A stretch of DNA of 64,000 nucleotides. It comes from Sediminibacterium sp. C3. GTDB lineage: Bacteria; Bacteroidota; Bacteroidia; Chitinophagales; Chitinophagaceae. Made by a program: the position numbers and the translations under genes. The DNA lies in NCBI RefSeq assembly GCF_000508085.1, contig NZ_KI669560.1, positions 340,219 to 404,218 of the forward strand, read 5' to 3'. The notes below the pieces were generated by a model. It saw only the letters and a program-made list of their open reading frames with translations, made no database searches and was not told the DNA's origin. This document shows, in pieces, positions 26,549 through 34,284 of the stretch (the first letter of the stretch is position 1; each line of letters opens with the position of its first letter).

Positions 26549-27726
26549 AGCCAAGCCCGAAAAAACAATCTGCCATTTTAGGTGCCGCTTTTTTAATGGC
26601 TACTTCTGCCATTGGTCCGGGTTTTCTTACACAGACAACGGTGTTTACACAATCCCTTGCTGCCAGTTTTGGTTTTGTGATTCTAATTTCTGTATTGCTC
26701 GATATTGGCGCACAGATGAATATCTGGAGAGTAATTGCTGTTACGGAAAAAAGAGCGCAAATCATTGCCAACGAACTCTTGCCGGGTATGGGGTATTTGT
26801 TGAGTGCTTTAATAGTGGTGGGTGGATTGGCTTTTAATATTGGCAATATTGGCGGGAGTGGATTGGGACTGCAGGTAATAACAGGCCTTGATCCGGCTTA
26901 TGGAAGTGTTATCAGTTGTGTTGTGGCTTTAATTATCTTTTGGTACAAGGAAGCAGGCAAAGCCATTGATGGATTTACCAAAGTACTAGGGTTGCTGATG
27001 ATTGGCCTTACCTGTTATATTGTATGGAAAGCGAATCCACCCATTGGTACAGCCATACACAGAACCTTCATTCCGGAAAAATTATCCGCAACTGCCATTG
27101 TAACCTTAGTGGGCGGAACCGTCGGAGGCTATATCAGTTTTGCAGGTGGACATCGTTTATTGGATGCGGGAATTAAAGGGGAAGCACAATTGCCATCGGT
27201 TAACAGAAGTGCCATTTCAGGAATACTCATTACTTCAGTGATGCGGTTTCTACTGTTTCTCTGTGTTTTGGGTGTAATGACCATGGGCCTTCCGATTGAT
27301 GCGCAAAACCCTGCAGCTGCTGTGTTTCAGCAAGCAGCAGGCAATCTCGGTTATCGGTTTTTTGGTATAGTCATGTGGTCTGCAGCCATAACTTCTGTGG
27401 TAGGGGCAGCATATACTTCTGTTTCTTTTATCAAAACCTTTCACCCCTGGCTGGAAAAAAATGAAAAAGCCATCATCACTGCTTTTATCATTTTCAGCAC
27501 TACGATTTATTTATTCATGGGTAATCCTGTAAAAATTTTAGTGACCGTTGGTGCATTGAATGGATTGATTCTTCCCATTGCTCTGGCCATTATTTTATTG
27601 GCAGCCTATAAAAAAAGATTGGTCAACACTTACCAGCATCCACTCTGGTTAACCATCACGGGTTGGATGGTGGTTGCCGCCATGACTGTCATGAGTGGCG
27701 TTACCATTATGAAATGGTTTAGCTAA
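26545..27726 (+). CDS. Nramp-related transporter (YcsG-like), last gene of the pxp cluster
   Basis: 393 residues with about 11 membrane helices. The fold family is Nramp/LeuT: GPGFLTQTTVF in TM1, a GGTVGGYISFAGGHR segment in TM6. The metal-binding motifs of true Nramp proteins (DPGN in TM1 and MPH in TM6) are both absent, so it is unlikely to carry Mn or Fe. Position after pxpA mirrors B. subtilis ycsF-ycsG, which suggests a substrate linked to 5-oxoproline. It overlaps pxpA by 4 bp. Confidence 0.85.
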   Translation: MKPSPKKQSAILGAAFLMATSAIGPGFLTQTTVFTQSLAASFGFVILISVLLDIGAQMNIWRVIAVTEKRAQIIANELLPGMGYLLSALIVVGGLAFNIGNIGGSGLGLQVITGLDPAYGSVISCVVALIIFWYKEAGKAIDGFTKVLGLLMIGLTCYIVWKANPPIGTAIHRTFIPEKLSATAIVTLVGGTVGGYISFAGGHRLLDAGIKGEAQLPSVNRSAISGILITSVMRFLLFLCVLGVMTMGLPIDAQNPAAAVFQQAAGNLGYRFFGIVMWSAAITSVVGAAYTSVSFIKTFHPWLEKNEKAIITAFIIFSTTIYLFMGNPVKILVTVGALNGLILPIALAIILLAAYKKRLVNTYQHPLWLTITGWMVVAAMTVMSGVTIMKWFS

Positions 27727-27755
27727 CTAAGTCCCCTTAAACTTTATTTTGATTA

Positions 27756-28805
27756 CTAATCGACTTGTAATAAGCGAATCGCATTGCCCACTGGATCTAC
27801 TTTCGGGCATTCAATGGTATGTATCAATTCGGCTGGATTTTCTCTGCGCAACGAGCCGGCATAATAGCCCTTGTCGTAGTACTTCAGCAGAATGGAAAAG
27901 CAGCCGGGAATATCATCTTCAATTAAACAGTTGATGGCTGTTTTGGTTTCCAATCCACCCAGGCGTTTTTTAATTCTGATAACGGCATTTACCAGAAACT
28001 CCTTATTAAATTTTCCGTAGCCTTTTATGATGTATTGCAATCGTTCTTCAAAAGGAATTTGCAGGAAGCATACTTTTTTATTTCGCATCTGCTTAAATAA
28101 AACCGTGGGAATATTTACATCTCCTATTCTTTGACTCTCGTCTTCCAGCCAAATGAAAGGATGTGTTTCTGAAACTTTAGCGGACTGATTCTGAAGGGCT
28201 TCAGCCAATTGGTTTTCAAACATTTCCTGACTGGGTTGTGGCGGTTGTCCCAGGTTGCCAAAGGCAGAGCCCCGATGATGCGCCAATCCTTCCAAATCAA
28301 TAATAGCAGCGCCTCTGCGTTGTAATTCCTGCAACACTTCTGTTTTACCTGAACCTGTGTACCCACCTACAATCTGCATGGGATATTCTTTTACAAATTG
28401 TCGCAACACCCAGTTCCGGTAAACTTTGTAGCCGCCAACCAAGGTGTAAACTTTAAAACCGTAAAGATCTAAAAGCCAGGCTACTCCTGCACTTCGCATT
28501 CCCCCTCTCCAGCAATGTACCAACACCGTTTTATGCTCTGCGGAAGCAGTAATTTTTTCTACCGCTTCCACCATTTTAACCATTTTGGTGCCAAAATATT
28601 TGAGCCCGATTTTGATGGCTTTTTGCTTGCTTTCCTGTTTGTAAGCCGTACCTACAATTTTCCTTTCTTCATTATTGAACAAGGGCAGACTATGGGCACC
28701 GGGAATATGTGCATGTTCAAATTCTCCCTCACTTCTTACGTCGAATACAGGGAACTGTTTGCAGAGCGGTATAAAATCTTCTATAGTTAATTTGGTGATT
28801 GCCAC
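27756..28805 (-). CDS. mnmH: tRNA 2-selenouridine/geranyl-2-thiouridine synthase
   Basis: The GTG at 28805 (VAITKLTIEDF) is chosen as start; the frame continues upstream but that part is not protein-like. The 349-residue product has an N-terminal rhodanese domain (FDVRSEGEFEHAHIPGA; catalytic Cys98 in VHCWRGGMRS) and a C-terminal P-loop domain (GGYTGSGKTE, about 147-156). MnmH replaces sulfur by selenium, via a geranylated intermediate, at wobble U34 of some tRNAs, using selenophosphate from SelD, which is not in this window. The gene diverges from sixA with a 38-bp gap. Confidence 0.93.
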   Translation of the reverse strand: MAITKLTIEDFIPLCKQFPVFDVRSEGEFEHAHIPGAHSLPLFNNEERKIVGTAYKQESKQKAIKIGLKYFGTKMVKMVEAVEKITASAEHKTVLVHCWRGGMRSAGVAWLLDLYGFKVYTLVGGYKVYRNWVLRQFVKEYPMQIVGGYTGSGKTEVLQELQRRGAAIIDLEGLAHHRGSAFGNLGQPPQPSQEMFENQLAEALQNQSAKVSETHPFIWLEDESQRIGDVNIPTVLFKQMRNKKVCFLQIPFEERLQYIIKGYGKFNKEFLVNAVIRIKKRLGGLETKTAINCLIEDDIPGCFSILLKYYDKGYYAGSLRRENPAELIHTIECPKVDPVGNAIRLLQVD

Positions 28806-28809
28806 ATAG

Positions 28810-28839
28810 CAAATGTACAATGGAAATGGAGTAACTTTT
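28810..28839. promoter_or_regulatory. Overlapping divergent -7 boxes of mnmH and sixA
   Basis: Minus-strand TACATTTG (28817-28810) ends 4 nt before the mnmH GTG; plus-strand TAACTTTT (28832-28839) ends 4 nt before the sixA ATG. Both fit the Bacteroidota -7 element and imply very short or absent leaders. Confidence 0.45.
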
Positions 28840-28843
28840 CGGC

Positions 28844-29335
28844 ATGAAAGAATTATTACTGGTGAGACATGCCAAGAGCAGCTGGGCCAATCCCGGACAG
28901 GATGATTTTGACAGACCGCTGAACGAAAGAGGACAAAAAGATGCACCCATGATGGCACGGAGAGTTATTGAAAGAGGGGTAAGCATCAATGGCATTATTA
29001 CCAGTACGGCTTTGCGGGCCATTACCACTGCTCGTTTTTTTGCTGTTGAAAATTCAATTGCAGAAAAGGAAATTATAAAGCAGGATTTCTTATACCATGC
29101 ACCACCCGAAAGATTTGTAAAAGCCATTCTGCAAATACCTGATACCATTACCACGGCTGCCATTTTTGCCCACAACCCGGGTATAACCGATTTTGTAAAC
29201 CAGCTTACAGATGCACGCATAGATGATATGCCCACTTGTTGTGTATTTGCCATTAAAATCAATGCGGATTCCTGGATAGATTTTTCAAAAGTCAAAAAAG
29301 AATTCTGGTTTGCAGATTGGCCTAAGCGGATGTAA
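28844..29335 (+). CDS. SixA-type histidine phosphatase
   Basis: 163 residues of the histidine-phosphatase superfamily. The catalytic LVRHAKSSW (His9) lies at the N-terminus, with DRPLNERGQKDA, ITSTALRAITTA and the second catalytic His in FAHNPGI. This subgroup resembles E. coli SixA, which removes phosphate from phosphohistidine proteins; the true substrate here is unknown. It is cytoplasmic, without signal peptide. The 3' end overlaps the convergent EamA gene by 14 bp. Confidence 0.88.
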   Translation: MKELLLVRHAKSSWANPGQDDFDRPLNERGQKDAPMMARRVIERGVSINGIITSTALRAITTARFFAVENSIAEKEIIKQDFLYHAPPERFVKAILQIPDTITTAAIFAHNPGITDFVNQLTDARIDDMPTCCVFAIKINADSWIDFSKVKKEFWFADWPKRM

Positions 29336-30221
29336 CAGCAGGCTTCTTGTTAACCAGGTAAACGCCCGTAAAAATTAATACTGCAGCAACCAGTTTATAA
29401 ATCGTAAAATATTCGCCGGCAAAAATCATGGCAAATATCGCCGCAAATACGGGTTGTGTGTAAATGAATGCGCCTGTGGCGGAAGAGCCAATCAGGGCAA
29501 TGCTTTTCACCGTTAACAGATAAGCTACAAAAGTGGCGAAAATAGCTACATAGGCCAGGACCAGCCAATGACTGGTTTCAAAACCAGACCAGGAAGCTTC
29601 CAGCATATAAGGGAAACCAACAGGTAATATGCCGAATGCACCAATGGTAAATATCCAGCGCAGTACCTGTATCCCCGAGTACTTAGCCATCAGGGGTCTA
29701 ACCAATACTAAGTAAAAGGCATATGAAATGGCATTGACTAAAACCAGGATATCGCCCAGCACCATATTGCTCGCAACGGCGCCAGAACTGTCTTTCATTA
29801 GCACCAATACCGTAGCGCCTCCAATCCCGCAGGCCAAACCCAATCCCTTCAGGAAAGTAAACTTTTCCTTTAATAAAAAAGCGGCAATGATAGTAATAAA
29901 AATAGGAGAGCCCAAAGACAATAGAGAACTATGTATAACTGTTGTGAGTGAAACACCCTTGATAAAAAAAAGTTGATTAATGACAATGCCGGTGAGTGCA
30001 CATAAAGCAAATCGGGGTAAATCTTTTCTTTCAAATTTTACCTTGCCCGGTTTTAGTATAAATAAAATCCAGAACAAGACCAGCGTAACCGCTACCCTTA
30101 CAAAATTCAGTGCAAAGGGATGTATATACTGCGGTGTAATGTATTTCACAGCCGTATAACTGCTTCCAAAAATCAGATTGGCCCCTAATGCTGCTGCAAA
30201 TGCTTTATAAGATCTGCTCAT
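29322..30221 (-). CDS. EamA/DMT family transporter
   Basis: 299 residues with ten predicted membrane helices in two EamA repeats (the second begins near MVLGDILVLVNAISYAFYLV). Drug/metabolite-transporter superfamily permease of the inner membrane; the substrate cannot be told from sequence. It follows the glycosyltransferase gene with a 4-bp overlap (ATGA-type), so the two are one transcription unit. The early LIFGSSYTAVKYI and the late YTQPVFAAIFAMIFAGE are family hallmarks. Confidence 0.88.
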   Translation of the reverse strand: MSRSYKAFAAALGANLIFGSSYTAVKYITPQYIHPFALNFVRVAVTLVLFWILFILKPGKVKFERKDLPRFALCALTGIVINQLFFIKGVSLTTVIHSSLLSLGSPIFITIIAAFLLKEKFTFLKGLGLACGIGGATVLVLMKDSSGAVASNMVLGDILVLVNAISYAFYLVLVRPLMAKYSGIQVLRWIFTIGAFGILPVGFPYMLEASWSGFETSHWLVLAYVAIFATFVAYLLTVKSIALIGSSATGAFIYTQPVFAAIFAMIFAGEYFTIYKLVAAVLIFTGVYLVNKKPAVTSA

Positions 30222-31315
30222 TTAGGCAAAAGTAACAATAATGTACGCAGCTGTTCCAGATCGAATGGATCAATATTCATTTTACTGAAAGTAAAAGACT
30301 GTGCCTGCATATAGGCATCCTGCAAACTGAATTGCGACTGATCAATACGCAATAACCGTTTGTTTTGCATTAGAAGTTTACTGAGATACTCCTGCTCTGT
30401 TTGTCCGGGGGTTGGCACTACAATTAATTTTTTATCAATGGAAATAAGCTCCATCAACGAAGTATAACCGCCTCTGCTAATGATATAATCGGCCTGTTGC
30501 AATTCATTGGCCAGCTCTATGGTATCCAGGTGATTAAAGACGGTTACATGCGATGGAACTTCTATACTGGCCGTTTCTGCAGGCAGCCCCCTCACCAATA
30601 ATACAGGCTTGGTATAAGTTTCCAGGTCTTTTAAGATTTTTCTTTCCAGCATGGTGCGCTGTGGCTCAGGACCAGAAAGTACTACTGCAAAACTATATTT
30701 AGTAGCACAGGTTACCCGATGAAAACGGGTGAGCAGCTTCATGTAGTGAACTGGAATGGAAGGCAGTTTAGCAGGGTGTGAGAGTTCGCCGGCCAATCCG
30801 GGAGCTGCTGCCATATCCGGCACCCAGCAAGCAGTAAACTTTTTTATGAAGAAATAATTTACCCATTGTATAATGCTTTGCACCCAACGATACGGTGCTT
30901 TAATAATTAGCTGATGCGTAATAAAAATGGATGGGATGGTTGGATGATGCACCCCATATCGGTTGTCTGAAATAATCAAATCAATAGGGTGTTCATCCGC
31001 AATCGATTGTACCCAGGCTTCTTCTCTTTTGATGGTTTTATAAATGCCGGGCATCTGAAACAATAATTTAAACAATAGGAGTAACCGGGATTTTGCATAG
31101 TGAACCCGATAGCCCGTTAAAGGAAGTATGGTTAAATCGGGAAATTCTTTCAACAAGAGTGCAGCCTGGTGTCCTTCGGCAGCTACTAGTACTTTGCAAT
31201 TCAATTGCTGAAAAGCTTTGATAATAGGTATGCAGCGGGTTGCGTGTCCTAAACCCCAATCTAGTGGTGCAATTAATACGGTGGAAATGTTAAATTGATT
31301 ACGCGAATCGGCCAT
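30218..31315 (-). CDS. GT-B fold glycosyltransferase (MurG/UDP-GlcNAc transferase-like)
   Basis: 365 residues. The N-terminal half has LIAPLDWGLGHATRCIPII, the glycine-rich loop of GT28/MurG-like enzymes; the C-terminal half has ISRGGYTSLMELISIDKKL and VPTPGQTEQEYL, which contact the nucleotide-sugar in this group. A UDP-sugar donor is likely; acceptor unknown. It is cytoplasmic or membrane-associated, with no signal peptide. The downstream EamA gene overlaps by 4 bp. Confidence 0.85.
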   Translation of the reverse strand: MADSRNQFNISTVLIAPLDWGLGHATRCIPIIKAFQQLNCKVLVAAEGHQAALLLKEFPDLTILPLTGYRVHYAKSRLLLLFKLLFQMPGIYKTIKREEAWVQSIADEHPIDLIISDNRYGVHHPTIPSIFITHQLIIKAPYRWVQSIIQWVNYFFIKKFTACWVPDMAAAPGLAGELSHPAKLPSIPVHYMKLLTRFHRVTCATKYSFAVVLSGPEPQRTMLERKILKDLETYTKPVLLVRGLPAETASIEVPSHVTVFNHLDTIELANELQQADYIISRGGYTSLMELISIDKKLIVVPTPGQTEQEYLSKLLMQNKRLLRIDQSQFSLQDAYMQAQSFTFSKMNIDPFDLEQLRTLLLLLPK

Positions 31316-31356
31316 GATGAATAATGTAAAATGATTTTATTATTTTAGTTGAACAT

Positions 31357-31476
31357 ATGAAAAGCAGAACAAACCAAATTATATTTTTACTGTTAGTTAT
31401 GATGTTGGCGACTACGTCTTGTGGGATTTTTCAAAAATCGAACAAGTCTACATTTTGTGCTTGCCCGAAACACTAA
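31357..31476 (+). CDS. Very small lipoprotein (39 residues)
   Basis: ATG at 31357, TAA at 31474-31476. The product has a basic start (MKSRTNQ), a hydrophobic segment and lipobox ATTSCG (Cys22), leaving a mature peptide of about 18 residues with two further cysteines (FCACPKH). The complete signal-plus-lipobox layout argues that it is a real gene despite its size. It lies 42 bp from the divergent glycosyltransferase start and 10 bp before the next small gene. Confidence 0.6.
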   Translation: MKSRTNQIIFLLLVMMLATTSCGIFQKSNKSTFCACPKH

Positions 31477-31486
31477 TTTGTAAATC

Positions 31487-31726
31487 ATGAGTAGAGATTT
31501 GTTGGTGCTTACTAACCAGGCTTACTTATCTGCAGAACAGACTGCAACCATTGTAGCAGGATTAAACAAAGTACTGGGCCCGGTTGAAAACTGGGGAGCA
31601 TTTTGCATAGCCAACGAAATCATCGACATCAACAGACATAAAATCATCACCAAAACGCATTTAGTGAAGCAAATATTACAGGACAAGCCAAATAAACCTT
31701 TCCTGTTTATTTGCAATAAAAATTAA
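31487..31726 (+). CDS. Small hypothetical protein (79 residues)
   Basis: A soluble 79-residue protein with a helical first half (SAEQTATIVAGLNKVLG) and a Lys-rich second half ending FLFICNKN. No motif or family is recognised. It lies 10 bp after the small lipoprotein gene and is probably co-transcribed with it. Codon use looks normal for the region, which supports coding. Confidence 0.55.
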   Translation: MSRDLLVLTNQAYLSAEQTATIVAGLNKVLGPVENWGAFCIANEIIDINRHKIITKTHLVKQILQDKPNKPFLFICNKN

Positions 31727-31775
31727 GGTCGCTGATTTTTGAAGCCCTCAGATTGTATCGTTTAGCTCAACTCAA

Positions 31776-33035
31776 TTAAGAAAGTTTTTCCAAAGCTGCG
31801 CCTAGCTGGGCCAGAACGGTTGGGATATCTTGCTTTCTGCAGGTTCCCACACTTAAACGATACCAGCTGCTATTGGCTCCGGCTCCAAATGCGGAGAAGG
31901 GAACAATGGCAATTTTGGCTTCGCTTAAAATATACTGGGTTACATCAGACTGGGTAGCGAGAACATTACCCTCCGCCGTTTTACTTCCCACCAGATCAAT
32001 CTGTATGGTTAAATAAATAGCAGCCTGTGGAGCAATGGCATCTACTTTGAAGCCCTTTTGTTTTAAGGCAATGATTCCATCGTAGATACTTTGTAAACGG
32101 AAAGCTATTTCAGATTTAAAGTGTGTTAAGTAAGTGCCTATCGCATTTTTCATTGGCAGGTATTTGGCTACTGCATGTTGCTCTGCCATAGGCGCCCAGG
32201 CACCCAAATGACTTAAGATGGCTTTCATCTTCGCAATTACATTTTCAGGACCCAATGCCCAGCCTACTCTAACACCCGTTGCAGAGAATACTTTGGAAAT
32301 ACCATCTATGAAAATAGCATAGGGCTTCATGGCCGGATTCAGGGTAAGGGGATTATAATGAACCGTATCACCATAAGTTAATGTCCAATACATCTGATCG
32401 AACATCAGATAAAGTTTTTTCTCTTCTGGGCCGCGACTGGCATTCTCTTCCAGAATCAATTCGCAGATTTCTGCCAGTGCATTCTTGCCTAAAGTAGTAC
32501 CAGTAGGATTTTGCGGAGTACATAAACAAATTAAGCTGGCTCCTTTAATATGAGGCTTAAGGTCTTCTACGGTTGGCATGAAATCGTTCTCCGGCAAACA
32601 ATTCACTTCGCAGTGTTGTCCTTCGGTTAAATGTACGTAGTGATTGTTGTTCCAGGATGGTACGCCATACACTACTTTGTCTCCTTTATCTACTATTACT
32701 TTAAACAAAGCATAAATCAACGGACGTCCACCGGATGCTACCTGAATTTCAGCAGGCGTAAAATGCAGGCCTTCCCAATCCTGAATGAACTGACTAATGG
32801 ATTTCCTTAAATCAAGGATGCCCTCCGCTGCAGGATAACTGGTCTTTTTTTGCTGATAGGCTTCAATAATGAGCTGCTCTAATTCAGCGGGAATAGGAAA
32901 TTCGCCGGGATTAAAATCGCCAATGGTGAAATTATAAATGGTTTCTCCATTGCGGATTCTTTCATTGATGGCATTGCCCAATTTTACAATCTCACTTCCA
33001 ATAAGGGTTTCTGCCAGATGACTCAGCTTGCTCAT
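31776..33035 (-). CDS. Class I/II PLP-dependent aminotransferase
   Basis: The start at 33035 (MSKLSHLAETLIGS) excludes a 48-residue upstream extension of unlikely composition. The 419-residue protein has fold-type I features: GGRPLIYALFK, CLCTPQNPTGTTL, MFDQMYWTLTYG and the PLP lysine in IDGISKVFSATGVRVGWALG. The C-terminal RLSVGTC supplies the carboxylate-binding Arg. Substrate unknown; the family includes aspartate and aromatic aminotransferases. The start region overlaps no real gene; the divergent gene begins at 33082. Confidence 0.9.
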   Translation of the reverse strand: MSKLSHLAETLIGSEIVKLGNAINERIRNGETIYNFTIGDFNPGEFPIPAELEQLIIEAYQQKKTSYPAAEGILDLRKSISQFIQDWEGLHFTPAEIQVASGGRPLIYALFKVIVDKGDKVVYGVPSWNNNHYVHLTEGQHCEVNCLPENDFMPTVEDLKPHIKGASLICLCTPQNPTGTTLGKNALAEICELILEENASRGPEEKKLYLMFDQMYWTLTYGDTVHYNPLTLNPAMKPYAIFIDGISKVFSATGVRVGWALGPENVIAKMKAILSHLGAWAPMAEQHAVAKYLPMKNAIGTYLTHFKSEIAFRLQSIYDGIIALKQKGFKVDAIAPQAAIYLTIQIDLVGSKTAEGNVLATQSDVTQYILSEAKIAIVPFSAFGAGANSSWYRLSVGTCRKQDIPTVLAQLGAALEKLS

Positions 33036-33081
33036 ACAAAAATTTTGTGCAAGGTACAGAATTGCAGGTAACTTTATTGGT

Positions 33082-34227
33082 ATGTATAAGCATTCCCAAA
33101 TTTTACTATCTATATTGTGTTTAGTGCTATTCAACAAGGTTGAAGCACAGGACAATACATTAAAAATAAATTTATCCAAACAGAGCTATTTGCAGGGCGA
33201 TTCGCTGGAAATACAAATTGTTAGCCCTAATTATTTAGACAAAAAACTAAAATCGGCCACTGCACATATCTGGTTAGATCATCTGGTAACCAAACAACGC
33301 TGGAAATTTCGCTTTCCCATGATTGAAGGAGAAGTGAATGCAGCTTTAAAAATCAGCGAGACAGTTCCCAGTGGCAATTATGCCATCAGTTGTTTAATTC
33401 AATCCGGTTTTTACAGAATTCAGGGACAGGTGCTTGAACGGGATAAAAAAGATACGGTCATTAATTACATGATGCGGACCAGTACCAAACAAATGATGGT
33501 AGACCGGGTTAAAGTGGATGCAAAAGGTTTTTTTACCATGAAGCCTATGTTGTTTCAGGACACAGCTTCATTTTATTTTTCCCCCATGCAAAAACCCAAG
33601 AAGAATTATTTAGCCATTCTTTTAAAAACACCAGTGGATTCTGTATTTGAGCCTGTTGAAACACAAACAGTATTTTTTACTGTAGGCAAACCAGGAGAAT
33701 ATGTAGAGAAAAAATTCAACTATACCCTGCTTTTAGACGACCCGGAAATTAGTACAGAAGGTTTGCCCAACGTTACGGTATTTGCCAAAACAAAAACCAA
33801 GCTGCAACAATTCGAAGAGAGCTATACCAGTGGATTATTTAAGAATGACAACGCTTTTGTTTTTGACGGTTTGGAAAGTGATGAATTGGTTCGGTCTCAG
33901 TCGCTGGCCTGGTTTCTGCAACAAAAAGTACCGGGACTAACCGTTGCTATTGACTCTGCCAACAATGAAGTATTTAAATGGAGAGAAGAAATTTGTACCA
34001 TATTCATTGATGAGTTCGAAGTAATGCCTGGTGAACAATCAATGGTATTTCCGCGCGACATTGCCATGATAAAAGTTTTCAGACCTCCGTTTCAATACAG
34101 TTCTACCACAGGGTTCGGGGGGGCCATTGCCATCTACACGAAGAAAGGAAAGTTTGTAGACAACAATGGCGCTAAATTTTCTTTTATCTTAAAGGGCTAT
34201 ACCGGATTTGATAGTGAATGGAAATAA
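33082..34227 (+). CDS. Exported MG2-like protein with TonB-receptor plug-like C-terminus
   Basis: The start at 33082 (MYKHSQIL) gives a signal peptide ending KVEAQ. The 381-residue product has an N-terminal beta domain with SYLQGDSLEIQIVSP (MG2-like) and a C-terminal region of about 95 residues that reads like the plug of SusC/TonB receptors: LQQKVPGLTVAID, CTIFIDEFEV, DIAMIKVFRPP and GGAIAIYTKKG. No barrel follows; the protein stops there. In Bacteroidota similar plug-ended proteins accompany outer-membrane systems, but the function is unknown. TAACTTTA ends 5 nt before the ATG. A terminator follows. Confidence 0.75.
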   Translation: MYKHSQILLSILCLVLFNKVEAQDNTLKINLSKQSYLQGDSLEIQIVSPNYLDKKLKSATAHIWLDHLVTKQRWKFRFPMIEGEVNAALKISETVPSGNYAISCLIQSGFYRIQGQVLERDKKDTVINYMMRTSTKQMMVDRVKVDAKGFFTMKPMLFQDTASFYFSPMQKPKKNYLAILLKTPVDSVFEPVETQTVFFTVGKPGEYVEKKFNYTLLLDDPEISTEGLPNVTVFAKTKTKLQQFEESYTSGLFKNDNAFVFDGLESDELVRSQSLAWFLQQKVPGLTVAIDSANNEVFKWREEICTIFIDEFEVMPGEQSMVFPRDIAMIKVFRPPFQYSSTTGFGGAIAIYTKKGKFVDNNGAKFSFILKGYTGFDSEWK

Positions 34228-34230
34228 AAA

Positions 34231-34257
34231 TCCCCGCTACTTTCACAAGAGCGGGGA
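34231..34257. terminator. Bidirectional hairpin between convergent genes
   Basis: An 8-bp GC-rich stem (TCCCCGCT with AGCGGGGA) around an 11-nt loop, with A- and T-rich flanks, between stops at 34227 (plus) and 34285 (minus). Confidence 0.8.
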
Positions 34258-34284
34258 TGTATTAAATCATTGTTCTTAATCTAA

